Assembly: GCA_029962745.1 (NCBI GenBank)
Contig: CM057152.1
Span: forward strand, 26,162,507-26,226,506
From: Echinometra lucunter
Lineage: Eukaryota; Echinodermata; Echinoidea; Camarodonta; Echinometridae
DNA: 64,000 nt
Direction: 5' to 3'
The position numbers and the translations under genes are program-made. The notes below the pieces were generated by a model. The model was not told the DNA's origin and made no database searches. It saw nothing but the letters and a program-made list of their open reading frames with translations. Positions 36,957 through 49,038 of this stretch are shown piece after piece. Numbering within the stretch: the first letter of the stretch is position 1; the number at the start of each line of letters is the position of its first letter.

Positions 36957-37441
36957 TAGGGAGCACTTCATGAAGAGTTTTGTCAGTGATTTTCACTGAC
37001 AACTGTTATAAGCTACTGAAAATCCTTGCATCTGATTGGCTGAGAGCAAATTAGTCAGTGAAAATCACTGACAAGACTCTTCATGAAACGCTCCCCAGGA
37101 CAACCCCTTTCTCTTCTAGCTGCTGTAATGTGAAATCAAAATTTCCAAATTCTGAAGTAATCAGAGCAGAAGAAAAATTTTAGAATACTGCGCTCATGTA
37201 ATTCCTGTTCGTATCCCCTGACAACTGCTATAAGCTACTGAAAATCCTCGCATCTGATTGGCTGAGAGCAAATTAGTCAGTGAAAATCACTGACAAGACT
37301 CTTCATGAAACGCTCCCCAGGACAACCCCTTTCTCTTCTAGCTGCTGTAATGTGAAATCAAAATTTCCAAATTCTGAAGTAATCAGAGCTGAAGAAAAAT
37401 TTTAGAATACTGCCCTCATGTAATTCCTGTTCGTATCCCCT
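36957..37441. repeat. MITE plus 222 bp tandem duplication
   Basis: A hairpin element from GGGAGCACTTCATGAA to TTCATGAAACGCTCCC (36957-37096) contains a second inverted pair, GTCAGTGATTTTCACTGAC. Its right part and the following flank are duplicated in tandem with a period of 222 bp (36998-37219 and 37220-37441). The duplication is clearly later than the MITE insertion. Confidence 0.8.
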
Positions 37442-38620
37442 GATTAAATGTCATTCAAATTTCTGCCATCAAGGTGTTGAATCTACAAGCATTGATTGTG
37501 ACGTAACATAAATTCTTTGCTAGTGGTATCATGGACATTATATCGCATGTATCATGTGTATGAAAGAGTTTTCTGTCATATATTATTTGTTATTCCAGTG
37601 CATTGTCAGTTTTACTTCACCATATAGCTTGTACAATGTACACGTGTGTAAGGAATTCAGTAAATTAAACTATTTTGCATCCTTCCTTTGCTGAAAAAAA
37701 ATGTATGAATTGTTTTGGGTATTGTATTCACCCTATGTTTTTGAATGTATTAAATCAAGTACCCAACATGTAAAGATTGCTTACGAGCAACAAGTAAGGG
37801 GATCCTCTTAGCAGACCTCCCAACCATTCTGAATTTGGAGGAAAGAATCTGAATTTTGACCATTCCAAGCTCTTGTTTCGATATGTTTTTCCTATTTTTC
37901 TTGATAAATTTACTACACACTCCTATGGGAAATGGTGTTTCCTTCCAAATTTTGAGAAAAATCATCCCTATTTTTCAGTCAGAAAGGTTGGGACGTCTGT
38001 TTTAGGAAAGTACTTGGTGGTTTTGAAAATATAGATTCCTTTAAAGAGAAGTTTGAGTTCCGAAAAAGGTTAGAAATAATTTCATTTTTTATAATTCATT
38101 TTGTATGTAAAGAAAATCATAGAAATGTCCCCTAAAAAGATTACTCTCCAAATGCTGAACATGTGAACAACAATTTGTGAGCTTCTTCGGTCTTTTTATT
38201 TCATTTTAGAAGAGTATCAGAGTAGAAATGTCCTCTGAAAAGGATTGCTCTTCAAATGCCCTCTCATTAAAAATATGACAAGACTAAAGCTCGAGTGTTT
38301 TGAGTGTGTAGCCCCATTTTATAATTTCTGTGCACAATCATGTACATGCATCCCACACAAAACAGGAGTACATGGGACCACACACAAAGGTGACATGAAA
38401 GTTCAGCCTGAACACTTCTGCTATGTCTAGTCTTATTTCAGATATGAGGGCATTTGAAGAGCAATCCTTTTTCAGTGAATAATTTTAATATGTTATTCTT
38501 CCTTAAATATAAAGAAAGAGAAAGCTCATGTTAGTAACCTTTCCCAGAACTCAAGCTTCTCTAATTGGGGACTCCCCATCCTTCTTTCTCTCCCTCTCTC
38601 TCTTATTTATCTCTCACTAA
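37442..38620. other. no gene seen
   Basis: AT-rich sequence with no supported feature. GTCCTCTGAAAAGGATTGCTC near 38230 and GAGCAATCCTTTTTCAG near 38457 are inverted, suggesting a small degenerate hairpin element. Confidence 0.4.
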
Positions 38621-38622
38621 AT

Positions 38623-39407
38623 ACTAAACACAACAAAAAAGTAACTCCCCCTAATTCAAAATAGCATAACTTTTCAACGAAAAAGTTTTGAGGAAAATAA
38701 TTTGGCAGGAGTGTTCCTACAAGTATTGACTAACTTCTGTGTGAAATTAGATTAATTTGTCAAGTCATGCATGAGTGAGCAGACATTAAAGGCAAAATTG
38801 TCACTTTTCAAAAGTCACAAGAGTCATTTTGGGGGTCTGTGAAACAAAAATTTGGCGATTTTGGTTTATTCCATTGCTTGACCCTGTCACGCCTATCCCT
38901 GATGCTTTTCATATTTATTAGAGTGGGATGAACACATTTTGCTGCAAAAAAATGTGATGTTCAGCCCTTCTAAAACTACAAAATCCATTAAGTATTATGG
39001 AAAGAATTGCCATCAACCAGCATGAGTCAGCACATATGTGAAAATACTGGTTTGTCGTTTTTCCGGCATTAAACAGTAAATTTCTAGCATTTCTTGCTTC
39101 ATCGTTAAAAATGTGCTCACACAATCACGATACAACCATGATAAACGTCAACAGCACTTAAACAAACCCCAGAAAAAGCTTGTTTCACAACTCCCCAAAA
39201 TGACTCTTGACTTTTGAAAAGTGACATTTTTGTCTTCAGTGTCTGCTCACTCATGCATGACTTGACAGATCAATCTTATTTTTACACAGAGGTTAGGCAA
39301 TAAGTGTAGGAACAGCCCTGCCAAATTATTTTGCTCAAAAGTTCTTAGTTATAAAGTTATGCTACTTTGAAATAGGGGGGGGGGGGGTTACTTTTTTGTT
39401 GTTTAGT
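38623..39407. mobile_element. 785 bp TIR element
   Basis: ACTAAACACAACAAAAAAGT at the left and its near complement at the right start inverted arms of about 230 bp. Both arms carry GTCATGCATGAGTGAGCAGACA and CTTTTCAAAAGTCA phrases. No transposase. Confidence 0.75.
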
Positions 39408-39426
39408 ATCTACATCACACATAGAC

Positions 39427-39505
39427 ACCCCCCCCACACACACACACACACACACACGTTTTTTCCCCCCTCTCTCTCTCTCTCCCTCTTTCTCTCTCTT
39501 TCCAT
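39427..39505. repeat. (CA)n and (CT)n microsatellites
   Basis: A C run and about 14 CA units are followed by CT-rich repeats. The ORF over this stretch is low complexity. Confidence 0.9.
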
Positions 39506-40060
39506 TCTATCTGTATCTCTCCATCATGATCACCTTCTATTTCTTTTTGTCATTCTGTCCTGTTTCCCTTATTTCCCCTTTGGAGTACATGAGACCACAC
39601 CCTTTGTTTATCATAGCTTCTCATTTCTAATGGACATTTGCCTATTTACGGCCCACAACGATTTTAAAACAGTATGGAAAACAGCTAGAAATACTCATAT
39701 GATTTTAGTACTGCACACAAAGGATACTCTTTAATATGTATAAACTGACATTAAACGGTTGTCGCTGAATTTTAGTAATTCCAATAATATAGCCAATAAT
39801 GATGAGGAATTAAAAGCACATACTTGGAAGTGCAATCAAACAAAGGTGATATACCACTATAACATAAAAATCAAAAATTAGGATTCAAGTTCAGTTCATT
39901 GTATAAAATACCACTGCAAGGTTAGCACTATAGTACACATGTACAATATTTATCCATTAGCAAATAAAAAAAAAAAGAATGATTACTGAGAAAAAAAGTT
40001 ATTGCACCAAGATCTATAATGTCCAATGTATGGACATTATTAACTATTTGACAATTTACA
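39506..40060. other. no gene seen
   Basis: No coding or repeat feature supported. Confidence 0.4.
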
Positions 40061-41217
40061 AACCTAGAAAAGTTCTTTCGTTGAAGTTTTTTCATGGATT
40101 TAGGTTCCTATGTGGTTTATGAACATTTTTAGCTTGGTTGCCCAAACAGCAACCTTGAGCAATTTGCATAATTTGCATAAATCTGTATGGATAAAGGATG
40201 TGCCACCCAAGATAACTTACACAGAATTTGTAAACTGAACTACGTACTAATTGTGTATGTGCGGGTGATACGGAACTTCAATAGCGTTGTCATTCTTGTG
40301 AATCTAACCTTTGATGAAACGAAACGGGGTACACTGATGTGTGATACTTCCATAAAATAGGGGTCTTGTAGGGATGTAGAATAGAGTTTAAACAAATTTT
40401 TGCAATTACAGGTCAGGGTTTAGTACTGAAAATCAAGGAAATGTCAACTTCGTTATATAATTATTGAAGTCTTACATTCATTAAGAATGAAACTAACAAC
40501 GGTATATATTCTTCGTTTACGCCCATCTTTAAAAAAAAAATGTTTACTGCAGCCATATTCTAGTCGGACTAAGTAGCGTTCACGCACAGACTCACATATC
40601 AGTGGTTGAAATATGGACTCTAGCATTTTAACAAAATACAAAGTCATGATTGAAAAGATACTTATGTACATCATTATGCACCCTATATGACTGCAACAAT
40701 CGTATCATATTTAAGGGGGAAATATCTTTTTGAAATGTACAAGTGAATGGGAAACATACTTGTGGTGTTAGGGTGTTCAAATAACGTTGATTTAATCCAT
40801 ACGGCTAACATTCCACGAAGAGGTACCCCAAAAGGAACTAAAACAATACAAGAGGCTGCCAACCTGCTAGCGCACATTAATAACGGTTCATTAGGAGCAG
40901 GCCTACTCTCATTCTAGGTGGAAAAAACGTACACTCACAGTTGTTTACAGATATTAAGTTGACATCAACTTGATAGTACAAAAGCGTGATTTCTAATTGT
41001 AAAAATAACACTGAAATGATTTCCATGTCCCACAAACCCTTAATTGGATGTGCACCCATATCTGATTGTATTTTGTAAAACCTATGCATACAGATCTATG
41101 CAGATTATGCAATTTGCTCAAAGTTGCTGTTTGGGCAACCAAGCTGAAAATGTTCATGGGCCACTTAGGATCATAAATCAGCCGGAAAAACATCAACGGA
41201 AAGAACTTTTCTAGGTT
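40061..41217. mobile_element. 1.16 kb TIR element
   Basis: Arms of about 130 bp (40061-40190 and 41088-41217) are reverse complements. They begin AACCTAGAAAAGTTCTTTC and include GGTTGCCCAAACAGCAAC and GCAAATTGC words. The interior has only short ORFs without domains. Confidence 0.75.
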
Positions 41218-41718
41218 ACGCTGTTAGCTAAATAGCACTGTCCAACCGACTAAACGATTTCACCATACAAACGAGTATTTTTTCTGAGTTAAACAGTATT
41301 TTGAATTATCATCTTAATATATACAGCTGGAATGTAAATAATACAAAACTATTAAGAATAAATTATCCGTGTGAATATTAGGTTACGACTAGTAATTAAA
41401 ATTCACTTTTCAAGATGAAGAATGATCATAATGATGTAGAGTGACAACTGGTCTTAAATAGTACCATGGGCTTTGCAAAAAAAAAACAACAACAACAACA
41501 AACATAATTTCACATTCAAAACATTGAAGTTTTTATACATGTTAGCCTTGTAACGCTCATGATGTTCAGTGTAACGGTAATAATAAAAAACAAAAACAAA
41601 AAAAAATCACACCAGCCAAATATTTTAAATGTCCAGTGGGTTAAATTTCGCACAAATACTATGTTACAAACCATTATTACATAGATTCATGCTGTAAGAA
41701 TAAAATATACCACTTCGT

Positions 41719-41871
41719 TCATTCGCTGCTTTCCAGTTCTTCTAGAATAAAGTTATAGGAGTCCGGTGATATATACTGATTAGGCATCATCTCAAGTAGT
41801 TTACCAATTGTTGCATCGTCATGATTCCGTCTTCGCCATTCATGTAACATCTTAAATATCGTATACTCCAT
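41719..41871 (-). CDS. exon 4: second half of death domain 2
   Basis: It begins after AAAAATACAG at 41872, in phase 0, and runs 50 codons to TGA. It contains YTIFKMLHEWRRRNHDDATI, the classic late helices of a death domain (W, then basic, then AT-GKLL). It completes the half domain of exon 3. On its own it is short enough to be missed. Confidence 0.8.
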   Translation of the reverse strand: MEYTIFKMLHEWRRRNHDDATIGKLLEMMPNQYISPDSYNFILEELESSE

Positions 41872-41886
41872 CTGTATTTTTGAAAG

Positions 41887-41918
<32 letters not shown>

Positions 41919-42328
41919 GATAAAAGAATAAAAGATGATGGTGACGACGACGATAATAATATTAAAGACAACAGCAACAACAATGATGATGATAATGATA
42001 ATAATGGTAATAAGAATATTATCTTGCCTGAATCAAACGACCGGGGTAATAATATTTCTGTAAAGCACTTAGACACATCTCAGAGAGATGCATTAGGCGC
42101 TAAATAAATGCAGAATAATCATCATTATTACATTATTATTATCATTTCTCAGTTTTCTTTCATTATCATTATTATTATTATTATAATCGTCATCATCATA
42201 ATTATAATCATTAAAAACTATTATCAAATAGTAGTAGCAGTAGGAGTAGTAGTAACAGTAGGAGTATAATAGCAGCAGTAGGAGTAGTACTAGTAGTATA
42301 GCAGCAGTAGGAGGAGTAGTAGTAGTAG

Positions 42329-42385
<57 letters not shown>

Positions 42386-42442
42386 CAGTAATACTATCAT
42401 TATTTACGCAATCACACGATCGTAATTATACACACGCACACA

Positions 42443-42520
<78 letters not shown>

Positions 42521-45500
42521 CCCTCCCTGAGTTACAATAGCCGATTTGTTTTAATGTTGCAAGTATTGAATATTGATTATGGTGACCTTTTCTGCGCACA
42601 CACGCATATATATATATTTTCCCTCCCTGAGTTACAATAGCCGATTTGTTTTAATGTTGCAAGTATTGAATATTGATTATGGTGACCTTTTCTGTTTGTT
42701 GTATTCTTTCCAACTTTGTACGAAATATATTTACTTCAACCCTCGGACTGCGATCAGGGCCGTCGCCAACGGGGGACCCCCCCCCCCCCCCCCCCCTGCT
42801 CTGGATATCGTCGGGGTAAAGCCGAGCTGCAGTCGGGAAACATGGGAAGGAAGGGGAAAAGAAGAGAAAAGAAAAAAGAAAGAAGAAAGGGAAGAAAGGG
42901 GAAAAGAAAAAAAAAACAATAATAGGCCTCAAGGTTTAAAAAAAGAAAAGAAGAAAAGTCTTGAAGAAAGAAAGAGAGGTTCTGAGGTTGCGCTTGTGGG
43001 TCGGACGTGGAGTCGGGACGATGGACCGTATCGGGTCAGGCGTAGCTCTTGTCGACGGCCCTGGCGCTGTGGAATCCCTGGTTGATATTAGGGAAAATTC
43101 TCTGGCGAGCGAAGCTAGTCAGAATACTATGGCGCTTCGCTCGCCAATTACTATTTTGCCTTGATATCTACTACGGACTCCAGGGCCGTCGACAAGTCAG
43201 AGGCTAGGTCAGGCGGGGCTGTCCCAGCTGTTCTGTGTCGGGTATTCTTGCTTGACCTATATCATCCTCGTCCTCGGTAGTGAACATTAATCAGTTTGAA
43301 GATGAAGGAAAGGAAAGAAGGAAAAGGAAAGAGGATGAAAACAAAAGGAAAGAAACAAGAAAAAAAATGGAGGCGCTCGTTCGCTTTGCTCGATTTTTAT
43401 GTATCTTAGCTAATGTCGGTTACATATGGTTTGCATCTTGAACGGAAGAGATGTCGATAAATTAAAATTGTGTACATTACTCAAATCATGAGAATGGAGC
43501 AACAGTACACCTGTTCTCAGTTATACCACAAAAACAATTTTCTCGCTCGCTTGCTGCGCTCGCTCATAAAATGTTGAAATAAGAAGGTTTCGGGCACTCT
43601 TATTCCAGCAGCGAGATTCTAGAATATCATTATATTTGGGCAGCGAGGTGTCCGACTATCATCCTCGAAGCTACAGGAAGATATACATTATATAATCAAC
43701 AAGAGTATTTTGGTGACAAATCTACGTTCTAAAGAAGCCTCACTTCGCTCACTCGCAGAAACAGAATGGTTTCGGACAGCAAGTAGGGTGCCCAAATAGA
43801 GTCATATTCGGCTTACTGGCTTGTGTATTTTGATGACGAAATAACATTGGTACCACGAAAGAGAGTATATATTTTTTCTTCGCTCGCTGCGCTCGCTCGT
43901 ATTAGATACAGGTTGTTTTCGGAAAGAAAAACACATTCGGCAAGTGAGGTGACCAAATATATGATTTAGATATCTTTAGGCCCATCATGTATTTTGATGA
44001 AGAATTGTCACTTCTATAAGTATACCATGAAAAAGAGTATATATATTTTTCTCGCTCGCTGCGCTCGCTCGTTTAATGTTTAGATATAGGATAGTCTTTG
44101 AAATCGAATGAATTAGACAAGAGAGGTAACAAAATATTTAATTTAGATATCATATAGGCCTATCGTGTATTTTGATCAAGAATTATAACTTCTACCATAA
44201 AAAGGAGTATATAGATTTTTTCCTCGCTCGCTGTGCTGGCTCGTATAATAGATACAAGATGGTTTGGGAAAGCAAACAAATTCGGCAAGCGAGGTGACCA
44301 AATGTACATATCTCAAAGTTAATTCCATCGTGTATTTTGATAAAGAATTATGTCTTCTAACATGAAAAGGAGTGAATATATTATTTCCTCGCTCAGTGCG
44401 CTCGCTCTTATAATATTAAGATTTAGGATGGTTTGGGAAAGTGAATGAATTAGGCAAGAGAGATGACCAAATATATAATTTAGATATCTAGGCCAGTCTT
44501 GTATTCTGATGTAGAATCATCACTTCTACCATGAAAAGGAGAATAAAAGGCCTATATTTTTCCTCGCTCGCTGCACTCGCTCGTGTAATATTTATAGCTA
44601 CAGGATGGTTTGGGAAAGCGAATGAATTCTGCAAGCGAAGTGACTGACCAAAATAATATATAATTTAGATATCGTATATGCCCACCAGATATTTGGGTGA
44701 AGAAGTATCTCTCCTAAAATGAAAAGGAGTATTTTCCTGGCTCGCTGCGCTCGCTTAAATAAAAGTCACCAAATCTGGTTGAAATTGACTGAAATGCGTA
44801 TAGGAAAGACGAAGGAAAATGTGAAAGAAGCACACAATTGAACATGCCTAGAAGGTTTATACCGTTGAATTTATAGACTTTGGTCGTCGCTAATCGATGG
44901 CAATGTTTATCAGTAATCAGTGGCCTCTTCACCCCCCCCCCCCCCCACTGAAAAAGGTCTATCGACGCCCCTGACTGCGATGCAATATCTTTTTAATAAA
45001 ACATATTATCATTATCATCATCTTTCATAATGATAGTAGTACAATACCAGCAATAATAGAAGACGAAGAAGAAGAAGAAAAAAAAAAGAAGGGAGGAGGA
45101 GGAGGACAGAAAAAGTGGCAAAAAAGAGAGCAGTTTCAGTAAATGAACGCCAAACGCCATTTACTATGCCTTGAACACAAATTAGATTTTGAACGAGAAG
45201 TACTTTTAAATGATTCAGGACCAAATATAGCAGCATTCATGGCCAGGTCAGGGTTCGGCATAATAGACATGATAGAGCAGAAAGAGACTACAAATGGACC
45301 ACACTATGAAACAGTGTAGAGTCTGAGCGTGAAACAAATGATTGGAACATTAAATGCTGCTGACAATAATTTTCCGAGCGCAGTTCGCTAAGATTTCATG
45401 TACAAAATTATACAAACAGCTGCAGGTCTTCCAACAAACACAGGAAACATTAACACGAGTAAGAATAAAGATCGTTACAGCCTTTTAAAATCAACTCTCT

Positions 45501-48500
45501 CGTGATGCCATAACAATAGAAAGTGTATGCATTTAGAGCAATAGGCTCCTCAATCCCCATGATCTGATGATGCAAAATATACTCTTTCACATAATATCAT
45601 TTTACTGTAAATGTACTGAAGGCTAAGGAAATGAATTAATTATCATCTGCTTACACTGGATTCGTTGTATTTAAACTGATCGATGTCAGCCTTCGTCATG
45701 CCCAGATGTACAATGCCGAACTGTGACCATCCGTCCCCCATCTGACTGGCTAGCCTGCACAAAATCTTATCAGAAACACTAGATGACCGGCTAAGTGGTC
45801 CAGAGTCCGGGTGCGTAGAGTTCCCACCTTCCTCTAGTAAAAAGAATCGTGTCAAATTCATGAAAACAACGAATGCTAGACTTGACTTTCATGCATATAA
45901 AGGCAAACAGAGTTGGGATCTTGTCCCCACTATACAGGGTTGACGATAAAAACGGACAACATACTTTCAATAAAGATGGGCAAAGTTCACCGATACCAGT
46001 AGATGGGGAATCTACTCAGAATAAAAAATTACACAAAATTTGTCAGAAATAGTTTGCATTCTAGAAACATTTTTTTTTGTGAAATAATGTTGAAGACATC
46101 GACCGCCGGTGTACCTTGCACAAAGTTACGTATTTCATTGTGTTATTTCAGAAATGGTATTATGCCGGAGCTTTTGGGCGAGATGTAATCAACGTCAGAT
46201 TGGAAATAAAAATAACATTACACAAATTTTCTCTTCTTCCATGCGTTTTTAATAGCTTGTTAAACATTGACATGAAATTAAACATCTTGGCATGCATATT
46301 CTGTAAACCCAAACTCAGATCACACATATCTTTAATTGTTTATACTTCATGGTTTTTCTTAAAGACAAAACAGGTAATATTGCATATTTACATTTGGACT
46401 GTTTGTCTTTATATGGGGTACATGACAAGGAATACCGGACAGTAGGGAATGTCAGACACAGTCACAAAAGGGCTTAAAGGGGTGGGATGTATTGCCCTGA
46501 TGAGTGATATAAAGTCATCAACCTGTCAGCGGGCACAAGTTTTCTTCTGACATGTTTTGCAAAGAAAGCTACATGATCGCGTGAATTTGATCTGCGCCTT
46601 TTAACAGATGTACATGCAGTATGAATTCGATGATTCTACCTCAATTCAATAGAAATTTATTGTGATCACAGTGCTTTTTGCAGAAAGTTCATGTAATGAG
46701 ATGTAATCAACGTCAGATTGGAAATAAAAATAACATTACACAAATTTTCTCTTCTTCCATGCGTTTTTAATAGCTTGTTAAACATTGACATGAAATTAAA
46801 CATCTTGGCATGCATATTCTGTAAACCCAAACTCAGATCACACATATCTTTAATTGTTTATACTTCATGGTTTTTCTTAAAGACAAAACAGGTAATATTG
46901 CATATTTACATTTGGACTGTTTGTCTTTATATGGGGTACATGACAAGGAATACCGGACAGTAGGGAATGTCAGACACAGTCACAAAAGGGCTTAAAGGGG
47001 TGGGATGTATTGCCCTGATGAGTGATATAAAGTCATCAACCTGTCAGCGGGCACAAGTTTTCTTCTGACATGTTTTGCAAAGAAAGCTACATGATCGCGT
47101 GAATTTGATCTGCGCCTTTTAACAGATGTACATGCAGTATGAATTCGATGATTCTACCTCAATTCAATAGAAATTTATTGTGATCACAGTGCTTTTTGCA
47201 GAAAGTTCATTGACCTTCAGACCTCTGACCTTGGTCAGATTCAACTCATTTTAGAACTTAACCTGTGCCTTTGAGAGATGTTCCTGTGGTATGAATTTGG
47301 GGATTTCTGTTTGCCTCAAATCTAAAAGTTATTTTTATTACAGTATGATTATCGACGACGCCATCGACACTGGAAATATTGACACCTATAATAGTCTAGC
47401 TCCGCTATGCAGGCAAGACCCCCCCCCCCCAACAAAACTTTTATCTCTTGACCGCCTCCACTCATCCTCAAAGAAATTCAGACTGGATCTTAAGGGCTGG
47501 TAATCCATTTAAAGTCTAGTCACTACGTGAATGTATGTGCGCCATTGCTTTAAGTTGTACGTGTCTCGACTTCACTCTCCACTTTCATGACATTCACCAT
47601 GTTCACAAGATTTAAATTGAATTTAACTAATGTGTAAAGCATCCTCACCAAAGCAAGCAGACACCAGGTCATCGAGGCCAGCTTCTTTTAAAGCGTTGAG
47701 CAGTGTTCGTCTTTGGTGTCGCTCCGGAACATTTTTTCTCCAGTGAACCAGCAAACTATACGTTCCTTTTAAACGTTTTGTGTCAATCTCCGCCAAAGAA
47801 ATGCCGAGAAAAATACCAAGACGATGGACGAACTCTGGCGAGATGCTGTCAGAGAGTTTCAGGAGGTCGATGTCAGTTACCCTGCCGGTAATAACTTCGT
47901 CAGTCGGCTCTGAAGTCAAAGTTGTATCACCACGATCACCCTTCTCCGGCTTACACATCGTGTTGTGCTGGGGTTCTGTGTTATTATTGCCTTCAAAAGA
48001 TTACATCAAATGTCATTACCATGGTGATAATCAATTTCATTGTCAGCATATTATTATCACATATTATTAGAACATAAATATAGTCTGAAATATCCACTTC
48101 AAATTGTTTATCAATATTCCTTTCTATTTCTGATGTCAAGGCCGTACGCAGGAATTTTCCGGGGGGGGGGGGCAAAAGTATGTTCAATATTCAAGGAAAC
48201 ATGCAAGCAAGGAAGCAAAACGATCGAGTGGGGGAGGGCGTGGGTACCCCTCCCTCATGAGGGAGCTTTTGCATTTTTCGAAACTGAATGATAGGTGCAC
48301 ACTTGGGGTGAGATTTTTAAACAATTTTTTTAAAAAGGTTAAAAATTCATGGGGGAGGGGACAATTGCCCCTTCCCGCTGCTGCGTACTGCCATGTTGCA
48401 CTATTAGCCCTTGGACTTCTGCGTTGCATTTTTTTTTAAATATTAATGAACCGAAATTAAAATGAATTGAATCGACCTGAATTGAAACATGGATCCTACG

Positions 48501-49002
48501 ATTGAAATAATTGCTAAAAAATTATTTTAGAATAAAAATCGACATTCACACATGCACTCTGCTGTCCAAAATCCAACATGTTAATTGGAGTTTGAACAAC
48601 AATAAATTGTGTTTATTTGTTCTCCTCACATCAAAATTTATGACATCACTATAGTTTATACTAAGACTCTCTTATTTTAGGTGAAACTGCAGGGGTGAAC
48701 ATGTGCCAAGCCCACATTGTCTTGACGGGTATCTTGTTATGGCCAGCATTCTGGTACTTACGTGTGTGTATAAATATGTATCAATGGGGGAAACATACCC
48801 CCCCCCCCCCAGGTATGAGGATCTGTCTACGCTAATGCTTCAAGACATGATACAATTTCACTTAATACATGTGTCCTTTGACTCATAGTTTTGGTATAAC
48901 CAGGGAACATCTTGATGACATCATCTCTACCGATGATTCCGAGTATCTCCACAAACGTGTGTGTGTATAAATATGTATCGACGGGGGAATCACCCCCCCC
49001 CC

Positions 49003-49038
<36 letters not shown>

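Noticed and set aside
46116..46963. Repeated ORF MEIKITLHKFSLL suggesting a duplicated gene
   Set aside because: Explained by the identical 518 bp tandem duplication. It has no domain, and codon use is AT-driven.
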